64,000 nt of DNA from Paradevosia shaoguanensis (GTDB lineage Bacteria; Pseudomonadota; Alphaproteobacteria; Rhizobiales; Devosiaceae), in assembly GCF_016801025.1 (NCBI RefSeq), contig NZ_CP068983.1, forward strand, positions 4,332,501 through 4,396,500, in the 5' to 3' direction. The notes beneath the pieces are model-generated. The model had not been told where the DNA came from. It did no database searches and saw only the letters and a program-made list of their open reading frames with translations. The position numbers and the translations under genes were made by a program. This document shows positions 15,885 through 24,120 of this stretch, in pieces (the stretch's first letter is position 1; every line of letters begins with the position of its first letter).

Positions 15885-16466
15885 CTATGCTGCTTCGGGG
15901 ACCTCGTCAAGCTCCTCCACCCAGTCCGGAGGAAACTCCACCGGCGATAGCCGGCCGAACACGTTCAAGACGGCACTGATGGTGCCCCTGCCGCTGACGT
16001 TGACCACCTCGGCGGGGAACCCAGTGAAGGGCCCGCGCTTCGCCAGGACGTGGCTGCCCACCGGGAAGCGCAGCTTCGTCGTCTCCTTTTTCGTCCGACC
16101 GATCTCTTTGCGATGCAGCTTCCCTGCTCGAGTGTCATCGAACGCAAAGTTCTGCTCCGCGTCGCGAACGGCCAAAAGGGCATTGGTCTCGACTTGGTTG
16201 AGGGCCTGGGGCCGCCCCTCGGCGCCTAACACGCGCTCGACCCCTTCACAGGCCCGCAGGCGATACCATGCAACCGGTCCATCGACTTCCACGAAGAGGT
16301 AGCGCGGAAAGATGCGGAATTCCGTCTCGCGCCAAATCTTCTTCCTTTTGGAGAACTTCTCCACACGCCCCATCGGCGCATAAGCCGAGAAGCCAGCGCG
16401 GCGCAGATTGCGCCCCGCCTTCTCCTCGCACTTCACGTTCGTCAGAACAACGTACCATCTCGACAT
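15885..16466 (-). CDS. NusG-family transcription (anti)termination factor
   Basis: 193 residues from ATG 16466. The N-terminal domain (1-110) has RWYVVLTNVKCEEKAGRNLRRAGF and FPRYLFVEV, the NGN pattern; the C-terminal part (about 130-175) is a KOW-like module (FPVGSHVLAKRGPFTGFPAEV). Specialised NusG paralogues such as RfaH or LoaP promote read-through of terminators. It lies upstream of the structural genes, which contain two intrinsic terminator-like hairpins, so processive antitermination of the late operon is a reasonable inference. Confidence 0.8.
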   Translation of the reverse strand: MSRWYVVLTNVKCEEKAGRNLRRAGFSAYAPMGRVEKFSKRKKIWRETEFRIFPRYLFVEVDGPVAWYRLRACEGVERVLGAEGRPQALNQVETNALLAVRDAEQNFAFDDTRAGKLHRKEIGRTKKETTKLRFPVGSHVLAKRGPFTGFPAEVVNVSGRGTISAVLNVFGRLSPVEFPPDWVEELDEVPEAA

Positions 16467-16622
16467 GACTAAAACCCCCATGGGTGTTGAAACCAATGAG
16501 GCTGGGGCAGATCGAACTAAGGAACACCGAGGTTCTCGCTCAGTTTGCGCCGCCTATCAAGTCCATCCTGCTTTCGTTGCTCGCTTGTGCGCAGAAAGAG
16601 AGAGTGCGACAAAGGCATAGAA

Positions 16623-18041
16623 ATGCGGGCTCAGGACATGCGTAGTATCAGGCTGTTTCTTGCGTTATTTATCGCTGTTGTGATTGCGTTTGGTGGCGGC
16701 TCGGCTGTCGCCAGTTTTCAATCGAGCAAGACTTGGTTTGACCACCTCTCGATGGAAGACCGCCTTCTGCTGCAAGGCAAGCTTGTGTTGTTAGGCCTTT
16801 ACAGCGGCTTGATCGACGGAGAGTTCGGTGCTGGCACATTCCGAGCGCTCGAGACATTCCAGAAGCAGGAATTTGCATTCAGCGATGGGGTGTTGACACC
16901 ATCCCAGAGTGATTTGCTCGACAAGCAGGCCGCAGCGGTTTTTGGCGCCCTAGGCATGACGGACATCTTCGAGAGCGAGGCGGGCGTGGACATAGTTGTG
17001 CCCAAGGCCTTGTTGACTCGAGACATAAAGACACGGTTCGGGAAGCGCTTTACGTCTCCGGATGGTTCACTTTCCATGGAAACCATGCGCAGGGCATTGC
17101 CGGGTGCTGGCTTCTCCGCGGCATATGCAAGCGCCAAGGCACCTCGTCCGGGCTTGGTGGTCAAGTATTCCACCTACACCGAAAACCGCTTCGTGATTTC
17201 GGGGCTCGAGAACGGAAGCTTCTTCTATCTGATGACCTACAACACTGGCGACACCAGCGTTGGGTACCGCGTCACATGGACAAATCAGCTCGACAAAGTT
17301 GGTCCCGTTGTCGCTACGTTTGCTGCGTCGACGTTCTCCCCGAGCCATTCCCGAGAGACCTCTCCTGTTGCCGCTGGCGCGACCGAAACGCCCACCACGC
17401 CGGCGCAACCGGAGCCAGCCATCTACTCCGGATCCGGCTTCTTCTTCGCTCCCAGCGGAATGCTGGTGACCAACGCACACGTCGTAAACTCTTGCGCCAC
17501 TATTGAGGTACCCGGCTACGGCGAGGCCACCGTTCTCAAGGCAGACAAAGAGATTGATCTGGCTGCCCTGCAGCTAAAGTCCGGTCGGAGCCCAGCGTGG
17601 GCAACCATCAGGGAGAGCGCGCCGGTCCTGGGTGAAGACGTGATTATGCTCGGCTATCCCCTCGCCGACCTTCTGAATTCATCGCTTAACGTTGGAACCG
17701 GAATTGTATCGGCCGAAACGATGGCGAGTGGCGTTCGCGGCTGGTTTACAACCAACACCGGGATTCAGCCTGGAAACAGTGGCGGCCCGATACTTGACGG
17801 GTCAGGGCTGGTCGTAGGCGTCGCCGTCGCTAAGGTGAACGACAAGACGCTCATTGCCGAGGCAGGCACAGTCGCACCCAATGTTGGATTTGCCATTAGT
17901 TCGCGGGTGCTTTTGGACTTCCTCTCGATCTTCCAACATGGGGCCGAGCCGGGCGGGCAGAAGGACAAACAGCTGCATAGCACGAAGGACCTTGTCAGCG
18001 TGGCACGCCGTTACACAGTGCAAATTATCTGTCGCCAGTAG
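16623..18041 (+). CDS. Secreted trypsin-like serine protease with peptidoglycan-binding-like domain (moron)
   Basis: 472 residues from ATG 16623 (AAAGG upstream). A signal peptide ends near residue 30 (FGGGSAVASF). A peptidoglycan-binding-1-like module covers about 45-85 (LVLLGLYSGLIDGEFGAGT). A Pro/Thr linker (245-265) leads to an S1/Deg-type protease with His286 (TNAHVV), Asp312 (EIDLAAL) and Ser386 (GNSGGP). No PDZ domain. On the + strand between NusG and the replication gene, whose stop it overlaps by 17 bases. Likely a lysogen-expressed periplasmic or secreted enzyme; the substrate is unknown. Confidence 0.8.
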   Translation: MRAQDMRSIRLFLALFIAVVIAFGGGSAVASFQSSKTWFDHLSMEDRLLLQGKLVLLGLYSGLIDGEFGAGTFRALETFQKQEFAFSDGVLTPSQSDLLDKQAAAVFGALGMTDIFESEAGVDIVVPKALLTRDIKTRFGKRFTSPDGSLSMETMRRALPGAGFSAAYASAKAPRPGLVVKYSTYTENRFVISGLENGSFFYLMTYNTGDTSVGYRVTWTNQLDKVGPVVATFAASTFSPSHSRETSPVAAGATETPTTPAQPEPAIYSGSGFFFAPSGMLVTNAHVVNSCATIEVPGYGEATVLKADKEIDLAALQLKSGRSPAWATIRESAPVLGEDVIMLGYPLADLLNSSLNVGTGIVSAETMASGVRGWFTTNTGIQPGNSGGPILDGSGLVVGVAVAKVNDKTLIAEAGTVAPNVGFAISSRVLLDFLSIFQHGAEPGGQKDKQLHSTKDLVSVARRYTVQIICRQ

Positions 18042-18918
18042 GTTGTGTTCGCGCTCGTTCGACGATGTCCCTGCGAAACGCCCACTGCATGTCCGATGTC
18101 GGCGCCTTTTTGCCCATGATTGCCTCGCATGTTCTCCACAGGTCGCGGTCCCGCTCTCGATCCAGCTTGACCATCGCGACGGCCGCCGCCGGGGCTGCGC
18201 CTCGCTCAGCCATACCTTCCCATCCGCGATTGGCTATCCAGGTCGAGAGCTTCTTGACGTACCGCCGCTGGTGGTCGACACGCACGCCGCTGACCCGGCA
18301 CGAGGCGGCGAATGAGTCAGCGAAAACCTGGGCGCCGGTGCGGCATGCCAACTGCTGCAGTGGGTCGAGCTTATCGAACTCTCGCCGGGCTTGCGCTTTG
18401 AGGCTATTGGGGTGCTGAGGGAAGACTGACCAGACCTGATCGAAAAGCACGTCGGCATCGTCGCCCCCCGACAGGGGGGTTAGGGGGGTATTTCTAGTCT
18501 CTTCTGTATCTGTTGGTTGGTTGCGTTCGACTGCGTTCGCTTGCGTTCGCTCTGGTTCTGTTGCGGTCTTTTCAGTCTTCTTGCGCGCGCGCCATTCCTT
18601 CGCTCGCTCACTGGATCCATCCTCTCGCTTCGGCTGGCGCTTCTCCCAACTCGCGAACCTACCGTTCACAATCATGCCTTTGTCAGTCATGGCGGCGATA
18701 ACCGCGTCGACCCGCTCCGGGTCACAGCCGAAGAAATAGGCTAGGCCCTCAGCGTCGTAGCCATCGATTGAGCCACGGTCATCTGCCTGAGAGGCTCTGT
18801 CCATAAGGGCCCACGCGATGGCCACGGCGATGCCGGGCGCCACGTCGGCTCGCCTTGCGATGCCCAGCCATTTGGGGTCGGTGGGCGCGCCGTGCCAAGA
18901 TCTGAACCAATCCGTCAT
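18025..18918 (-). CDS. Phage replication initiation-like protein
   Basis: 297 residues. An N-terminal winged-helix-like part (WFRSWHGAPTDPKWLGIARR... GLAYFFGCDPERVDAVIAAM) ends in a FASWEKRQPKRED stretch typical of phage replication/primosome proteins; a charged, low-complexity linker (110-150) leads to a C-terminal helical domain. It starts overlapping the GcrA-like gene by 4 bases. Role in recruiting host replisome is inferred from this architecture. Confidence 0.6.
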   Translation of the reverse strand: MTDWFRSWHGAPTDPKWLGIARRADVAPGIAVAIAWALMDRASQADDRGSIDGYDAEGLAYFFGCDPERVDAVIAAMTDKGMIVNGRFASWEKRQPKREDGSSERAKEWRARKKTEKTATEPERTQANAVERNQPTDTEETRNTPLTPLSGGDDADVLFDQVWSVFPQHPNSLKAQARREFDKLDPLQQLACRTGAQVFADSFAASCRVSGVRVDHQRRYVKKLSTWIANRGWEGMAERGAAPAAAVAMVKLDRERDRDLWRTCEAIMGKKAPTSDMQWAFRRDIVERARTQPTGDR

Positions 18919-19358
18919 TTTTCAGCGTCCGAACGATAGCCGACGCTGGCATGCGCGGCGCAGAACGAGCCGCGCGCCACCTTGCAGCCGCAGAAGAGAT
19001 AGGGCTTGGTGTCGTTGATGGGCCAGGCGCAAAGATCGCGCGTCAGCTCTTCCAGGCTGATCGGCACGGTGCCCGGCAGTGCGTGCCACATCTCCGCTGC
19101 GGCAATGGTCGGCTGCGGCTTCTCAACGACCGGGAGCGGCTCTCGCACCACTTTCGGTCTGGGCGGCGGCGAGACGCGCACAACGGTCGGGCGTTGCTTG
19201 ACGCCTTTGAGGCGGCTCAGCTTGCCGGCCACGGCACTGCGAGTAACGCCGTCCCCCAATTCCCTGGCAATCACCGTCAGGCTCAAGCCGTCGGCCCAGA
19301 GGGCGCGGAGGCGCTCGACGCGCCCTTCAGTCCACGTGTCGGAGGTGAAGTGCTTCAT
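18915..19358 (-). CDS. GcrA-family cell-cycle regulator homologue
   Basis: 147 residues. WTEGRVERLRALWADGLSLT and VTRSAVAGKLSRLKG (residues 9-52) form the GcrA DNA-binding domain. The C-terminus has LCAWPIND, FCGCKV and SFCAAHAS, the cysteine-rich sigma-interacting end of GcrA. In Caulobacter, GcrA acts with sigma-70 at CcrM-methylated GANTC promoters. Here it is translationally coupled (ATGA overlaps) to a methyltransferase upstream and a replication gene downstream, so it may tie phage gene expression to methylation state. Confidence 0.85.
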   Translation of the reverse strand: MKHFTSDTWTEGRVERLRALWADGLSLTVIARELGDGVTRSAVAGKLSRLKGVKQRPTVVRVSPPPRPKVVREPLPVVEKPQPTIAAAEMWHALPGTVPISLEELTRDLCAWPINDTKPYLFCGCKVARGSFCAAHASVGYRSDAEK

Positions 19359-20047
19359 TCCGCGGCGACCTCCACCCAGGACAGCAGGCTGTCTTGATCA
19401 CGAGCAGCCGGAGGCACGTCCTCGTCAGTCTGGGGGAAGACTTTGCAGGCTTCCTTCCAACTAACCCAGCGCACCGGAACTTGTTTAATGGGGCGCTTGT
19501 CGCGTTCGAAGATGAACCAGGCGAAGCACATGCCTGCGTTGGACAGCTTCGGCCCGTCATAGCCATGCCGATGCATCATCGGCAGGCGTTCTCCAATCAC
19601 ATGGACTCGGCGAAGACCGACATGCGGAAACCATCGCATCCGTCCTTCGCTTTCCAGAAAGGCGAGACGCAGAAGCAGGGCGACGTAGGGCGCGAATCCG
19701 ACGGCACGCTCGACATACTCCTCCACCCCGTCAAAGGGCGGATTGGTGACGATGCCGAATGGTTCCTTTGGCGCGTGGACGTCGGCGAGGTTCGAGAAGA
19801 AGTCGACCTCGCCGACGCTGTCTGGACACCCCCACCAATGCAAGTCGGTGGCCGCGACCTCAAATCCGCGATTCCGAAGAGGCAAAACGAGAGCACCGTT
19901 TCCACAAGACGGTTCCCAAAGGACGCGAGGCACGCGCCTCCCCTCGGCCACGAGAAGAGACGGAAGGGCGGCGAACGGCGACGCATAGAAATCCGGCCCT
20001 CGCGTTGCCTTTGACGCAGTTTTGTTGCCGGTGAGCATGGCAGTCAT
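19355..20047 (-). CDS. NPPF-motif DNA methyltransferase (probably N6-adenine)
   Basis: 230 residues. EPSCGNGALV (45-54) is the SAM-binding motif I and TNPPFDGVEEYV (101-112) is the catalytic motif IV of amino-methyltransferases. No recognisable target-recognition domain of size remains, so specificity is unknown. It overlaps both neighbours by 4 bases, in one unit with a cytosine methyltransferase and GcrA. Confidence 0.75.
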   Translation of the reverse strand: MTAMLTGNKTASKATRGPDFYASPFAALPSLLVAEGRRVPRVLWEPSCGNGALVLPLRNRGFEVAATDLHWWGCPDSVGEVDFFSNLADVHAPKEPFGIVTNPPFDGVEEYVERAVGFAPYVALLLRLAFLESEGRMRWFPHVGLRRVHVIGERLPMMHRHGYDGPKLSNAGMCFAWFIFERDKRPIKQVPVRWVSWKEACKVFPQTDEDVPPAARDQDSLLSWVEVAAE

Positions 20048-21906
20048 TCTGCCGCCTCCATCAGTTCGCGCCGGCAGTTTGCCTCGGCCAGCAGCTGCAC
20101 CATGCGCGGCGGCACCGAGTTGCCCACCAGGTGGCCGATTTCGGTCTTGTTGGGCTTGCGCCGCACCTTGCGACCGCGCCCGTCTGTGACCTCGATCTCG
20201 TGCTGGAGCGAAGCGGGATCGAATCCATGCGCCCGAGCGGCCTCCAGCGGGTCGAGCATCCGCATGCAGATGTCGGTGATGACCATTGTCTGGCCATCGA
20301 CCTCGACGGTGACGATGCCGTGCCGGTCATTGACCGTGACGGTGCGCAGCGGCTCGCGCGCGTCGTGATTGTTGTCGCCCGAGCCGTAATAGGTCTGGAG
20401 GAACGGCATGATCAGCATGTCATGCCCGCCGCCAGCCGACTGGGCCGGCAGCGGCTCGCGCGCATCATGTTCCTTGCTCGTTCCGCGCAGCGTGGCAATC
20501 ACCGGCGCGATCTGCGTCACGCCCCGCTCGCCACCCGTCGTCAGCGTAGGCATGGGCTCGCGAATGTCGCTCCCGACTACGCCAGTATAGTGCTTGGCGA
20601 GAAAGGCGGAGACGATGGCTTCTTTGCCGCCACCGGCCACCTGCGTACCTGTCGGTTCTTCGATATCCTTGACGCGCGGCGCCTGGCCCTCGCGCTCGCC
20701 ATAGCCGGTCTGGACCATGGTGGCCGCGACAAGCGCATGCCCCTGCCCGCCCGCCATCACCGTGTTGAGCGGTTCACGCGGATCGAAAGCGACTGCGTTC
20801 TCGCTGAACTTCGCCAGATGCACAGCGGAAAGGATGCGGTCCTCCTTCGTGGATGTGGTGCTCAGCGGCTCCCGAACGTCCCTGGGTCCGGTCTGTGCAG
20901 CGCGGCCACCTGCGCCCGCCAGAACCGGAGCAAGCACGGCAAGCTCGCCTCGATGCGCGGTCGTCAGCGTCCGCAGTGGATCGTTGATGTCGTGGACACG
21001 CACATCGCCAACATGGGTGATCGGCACAATGAACGGATCGTTGGCCTCGATGACTTTCTCGACCACACCGCGCGCGATGCGGCGCTTCGTTGCATCGGCC
21101 AGCTCCTTGTCCCGCCCGAAGATCGATCGCATCGGCAACGACCAGTCGATGATGGTGTTGGCTCCGACCCACGGTTTGAGGCCCAGGGCCTTGGCCTTGT
21201 CGCGTGGCGCGTGTGTCCGGGACGGCCAATGGATGACGCCGCCGTCGGCACGGCCGACGCCGAACAGCCGTGTGCGGATCGTCGGCACCCCATAGTCGGC
21301 GCAGCAAAGGTTCTTGAACTCGAAGCTGTAGCGCAGGCTGTGCATATGCTTGAGCCAAGCGCGCCAGATGCGTCCCTTGTGGCGCGGATCTGGGATCAGC
21401 CACTGCTCCGCGACCGGCACCCTCTCGCCCTTGGCAGCGACGCTGCCGTCGAGCCGCAGCACGCGGCCGGTCGCCTTGTCGCGCTTGGCGATCAGCGGCC
21501 CCCAAGTCGTGATCTCGCGGACGTTCTCCAGCGTCACCACCTCCGGACGGACGGTGCCGCACCAGCGAGGGATCACCCACGCGAGTGAGCGGCGGCGCTT
21601 GCTGACGGGCTTACTGCCCTTCGCGACGCTAAAGTGCGTGCAGTCGGGAGATGCGTGGAGATTGCGCACGCGGCGCCCCTTGGTCGCGTTCTTCGGATCG
21701 ACCTCGAACACGTCGCAGCGCAGGTGCGTCGTGTGCGGGTGCCGCGTCTCGTGCACGGCGATGGCGAGGGGGTCGTGATTGACGGCGAGGTGCACGTGGA
21801 AGCCAGCGTCCTCGAGCCCGTCGCAGCCGCCCCCCATGCCGGCGAACAGCACCACGGTCATGCGGTCATCCAGGTTCCAGGACTGGGAGGGAAGATGCTT
21901 GTTCAT
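20044..21906 (-). CDS. C5-cytosine DNA methyltransferase with seven-repeat target region
   Basis: 620 residues from ATG 21906. Motif I is FAGMGGGCDGLEDAG (21-35), catalytic Cys89 lies in SPDCTHFS (86-93), ENVRE is 128-131, YGVPTIRTRLFGVG (205-218) is motif VIII, and GNSVPPRM (595-602) is motif X. Between motifs VIII and X, residues 300-530 hold seven imperfect repeats built on D-x-x-E/D-P-x-x-T. The long frame to 22032 is not used because a small gene ends at 21903 with a shared ATGA. It could protect phage DNA from host restriction or change host methylation. Confidence 0.85.
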   Translation of the reverse strand: MNKHLPSQSWNLDDRMTVVLFAGMGGGCDGLEDAGFHVHLAVNHDPLAIAVHETRHPHTTHLRCDVFEVDPKNATKGRRVRNLHASPDCTHFSVAKGSKPVSKRRRSLAWVIPRWCGTVRPEVVTLENVREITTWGPLIAKRDKATGRVLRLDGSVAAKGERVPVAEQWLIPDPRHKGRIWRAWLKHMHSLRYSFEFKNLCCADYGVPTIRTRLFGVGRADGGVIHWPSRTHAPRDKAKALGLKPWVGANTIIDWSLPMRSIFGRDKELADATKRRIARGVVEKVIEANDPFIVPITHVGDVRVHDINDPLRTLTTAHRGELAVLAPVLAGAGGRAAQTGPRDVREPLSTTSTKEDRILSAVHLAKFSENAVAFDPREPLNTVMAGGQGHALVAATMVQTGYGEREGQAPRVKDIEEPTGTQVAGGGKEAIVSAFLAKHYTGVVGSDIREPMPTLTTGGERGVTQIAPVIATLRGTSKEHDAREPLPAQSAGGGHDMLIMPFLQTYYGSGDNNHDAREPLRTVTVNDRHGIVTVEVDGQTMVITDICMRMLDPLEAARAHGFDPASLQHEIEVTDGRGRKVRRKPNKTEIGHLVGNSVPPRMVQLLAEANCRRELMEAAE

Positions 21907-22043
21907 GCGCGGACGCTCCCGAGCAGGCGCTTCCGCTTCAGGGCGGCGCGCAATTCGTTGATCTTGAGGTTGAAGGCGTCGGGCGACCGGTAGCGCGACC
22001 TGCGCTTGATCTTGACCCGGCCGATGCGGCAATGCGGGTCCAT
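21903..22043 (-). CDS. Small basic protein between clamp and methyltransferase genes
   Basis: 46 residues from ATG 22043, two bases after the clamp gene's stop, ending in a TGA that shares ATGA with the methyltransferase start. It is rich in Arg and Lys (RVKIKRRSRYRSPDAFNLK) and predicted helical. The tight junctions at both ends support a real gene despite its size. It may bind nucleic acid. Confidence 0.6.
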   Translation of the reverse strand: MDPHCRIGRVKIKRRSRYRSPDAFNLKINELRAALKRKRLLGSVRA

Positions 22044-22045
22044 GG

Positions 22046-23224
22046 CTAGACCCTCATCGGCATGATGACGCGGGTCATCGTCTCGTCCTCGTCCATCACG
22101 AGGAATGGGCTACTGGCATCGATTTGGCGGAGGGTGACCTTGCCGGTGCAGTGCTTGAGCACGTCGAGCAGATATGTCGCCTTCAAGCCGAAGTCCGCCT
22201 TTGCGCCCGGCCAGGTGGTCGATAGCACCACGGACGCGCTGCCATGGTCCGCGTTCTTGGCCTCAACCGCCAGGCGGCCATCGCGCTCGAAGAAGCGGAG
22301 CGCATGGGCCGAGAACTTGGAGAAGATGACGCTGACGCGGCGGAGCGCTGCCGTCACCTCAGGGAGGTCGAGCGCATAATCGAACCGCACATCGCTCGCC
22401 TTGGGCGTTACGCGGTCGATGTCCGGATACGTGCCGTCGATCAGCTTCGCCCGGATCACCAGGCCCGGCGCAACGAATTCAATCGCGGCACCGTCGGGGA
22501 CGCGCGCCACACTGTATGCCGTAACGTCCAAGCCGGCCGTGTGCTTTTCGAGCAGGCCGACAACCTTCAAGGGGATGATGCGGCGGGCTGATGACTGCCC
22601 CAGCGACTTGCCCTCATAGAGGTTGACGGCCAGACGGTGCCCGTCGGTCGCGGCGAAGCGGCGCCCGGTCGTCCCGATCTCCCAAAGCGCGCCGTTGATG
22701 TAGTAGCGAAGGCCATCTGTGCTGATGAACTGCGATACCTTCGCCAGCGACGCGGCGAGCATGCCGTTGGTGAAGCGCTCGATGGTCAGGCCGCGCTCGC
22801 CTGGCAAGCTCGGGAAAGCATCTGACGCGAGAACGACGAGATCAAAGGCGGCGCCATCATCGAAGCGCAGATCGAGGTTCTCATCGCCGCGGGGAGAGAT
22901 CGTCACATTGGACGAGCCGGCGACGCGGGCAATGTCGCCGAGCACCCTCGCATCGACGCAGCCGGACCACGCACCGCCCGCATCTTCCACGTCGACCGTG
23001 ATGATCACCTCGATTTCAAGGTCTGTGCCGCTGATGATCAGCGTCGTGCCTCGGATTTCGAGCTTCGCGCAGGAGAGGGTGGGATAGGCGTTTCGCCGCT
23101 CGGTGACGTAGTTCACCACCTGCAGCGCCTTGGCCAGCGCCCTACCCTCGACGGTTGCGAAGGGCTTGGCAGCATCCCGTAATTCAGAGCGAGCAACATC
23201 GTTCGTTGCGAAGGCAACGTTCAT
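22046..23224 (-). CDS. DNA polymerase III beta clamp homologue (phage-encoded)
   Basis: 392 residues, slightly longer than host DnaN proteins. The three-domain clamp pattern is seen from LAKALQVVNYVTERRNAYPTLS near residue 30, through FAATDGHRLAVN in the middle, to the conserved C-terminal RVIMPMRV. No polymerase subunit is encoded nearby, so it would load on host or phage replisomes. It sits in the replication/methylation gene set and is coupled to the small basic gene. Could recruit host polymerase or displace the host clamp. Confidence 0.85.
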   Translation of the reverse strand: MNVAFATNDVARSELRDAAKPFATVEGRALAKALQVVNYVTERRNAYPTLSCAKLEIRGTTLIISGTDLEIEVIITVDVEDAGGAWSGCVDARVLGDIARVAGSSNVTISPRGDENLDLRFDDGAAFDLVVLASDAFPSLPGERGLTIERFTNGMLAASLAKVSQFISTDGLRYYINGALWEIGTTGRRFAATDGHRLAVNLYEGKSLGQSSARRIIPLKVVGLLEKHTAGLDVTAYSVARVPDGAAIEFVAPGLVIRAKLIDGTYPDIDRVTPKASDVRFDYALDLPEVTAALRRVSVIFSKFSAHALRFFERDGRLAVEAKNADHGSASVVLSTTWPGAKADFGLKATYLLDVLKHCTGKVTLRQIDASSPFLVMDEDETMTRVIMPMRV

Positions 23225-23316
23225 CGGTCTGTTCCTTTCATGTTAGGGGAGCCGGGACGGGCAGATGTTCCTTAGTCCGACCTGCCCCGGCCCCATGCGG
23301 CGAGCGCCGCTACTCG

Positions 23317-23733
23317 TCAGTCGGAGCCGTCAGCTCCGGCGCGATCCATTCCGCCAACCCGTTCCCGCGCGAGATCAGCCAGTTGGCGACCACGATACGA
23401 AGCCGGGTCGGCAAGAAGCGCCGCCAGCCGAGCTTGACGGGCTTTGCTTCGTTGCAGTTCAAGCGCGGCCTCCTTCCGGGCGATGGCCCGCAGATCTTCG
23501 ATTTCATAGTGGTCGATCCGTTTGGCTTCCTTGCCGTTCCAGATCGACCGAACGCGACGCTCGGTCCATGCGCGCGGACGTTCACGCAGAACGTCGGGGT
23601 TGGCCTGCGCCAGGTGTCGTTCACGACCCTTGAGTGCCTGGAAAGCCTCGCCGATCGCAGCCTTGACGTTGCGGCTCGCCGATACCGGGAAGGCTTCTTG
23701 AAGAATTTCAGTCGCTAGAGTGGCGTCAGTCAT
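23317..23733 (-). CDS. Charged protein of unknown function
   Basis: 138 residues from ATG 23733 (upstream in-frame Met at 23808 is less likely because of the tight TGA/ATG junction here). Very rich in Arg, Glu and Ala; the middle has RAWTERRVRSIWNGKEAKRID, which could be an HTH-like DNA-binding unit. No family recognised. It is in the early leftward operon between a small uncertain gene and the clamp gene. Confidence 0.55.
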   Translation of the reverse strand: MTDATLATEILQEAFPVSASRNVKAAIGEAFQALKGRERHLAQANPDVLRERPRAWTERRVRSIWNGKEAKRIDHYEIEDLRAIARKEAALELQRSKARQARLAALLADPASYRGRQLADLARERVGGMDRAGADGSD

Positions 23734-24025
23734 GGGCGCCTCGTCCTTGGATGACTCGTCCAAGCTCTTGGGTGAGAAAGCCACGTCCTTGTCCTCGCTC
23801 GCTGGCATGGTGGGTCCATGCCACGGAGGCGAGATTGGAAGGACGATGCTGATGATGAAGCGACTTGGAGAGACCTTGCCGGGAGCACTCCGAGCGCTTG
23901 CGAACGAGATTGAGGAAAGAGCGGGCGCAGCCAGCAGTTGCGAAGAGCGACTGCGCCCGCAGTGCGACCATAGCCAGGGAGTTATCGGCCATGATCGGGA
24001 GGAGGAGCGAAACAGAGGCGGTCAC
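23726..24025 (-). CDS. Possible small gene in the ParB-like/charged-protein gap
   Basis: A frame from GTG 24025 (overlapping the TGA of the small membrane gene) to TGA 23726 (overlapping the next ATG), 99 codons. The overlaps fit the operon style, but the product (Ser/His/Arg-rich, no motif) looks more like non-coding sequence. I list it so the 290-base stretch is not left unexplained. Confidence 0.3.
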   Translation of the reverse strand: MTASVSLLLPIMADNSLAMVALRAQSLFATAGCARSFLNLVRKRSECSRQGLSKSLHHQHRPSNLASVAWTHHASERGQGRGFLTQELGRVIQGRGAHD

Positions 24026-24120
24026 GGTAACCACCCCGAAATTTGAAGGGCGATGATCGCCGCCGCGCCACCAAGAAGGACGGCAATCATGAGAAGGCCT
24101 GCGAGCGCGTTCTTGATCAT
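24022..24120 (-). CDS. 32-residue single-pass membrane protein
   Basis: Starts ATG 24120, sharing ATGA with the stop of the GapR-ParB-like gene. The product is essentially one hydrophobic helix (LAGLLMIAVLLGGAAAIIAL) ending GWLP. Function unknown. A similar 32-residue membrane peptide is encoded at 27927-28025 on the other early operon. Confidence 0.5.
   Translation of the reverse strand: MIKNALAGLLMIAVLLGGAAAIIALQISGWLP

Noticed and set aside
20344-21006. CRISPR-like or DNA-level tandem repeats in the methyltransferase
   Set aside because: The repetition is at protein level with varying spacing; no DNA direct repeats of CRISPR type and no cas genes in the window.
20131-21588. 485-codon open frame on the + strand
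   Set aside because: Antisense to the cytosine methyltransferase, whose motifs I-X are intact on the other strand.
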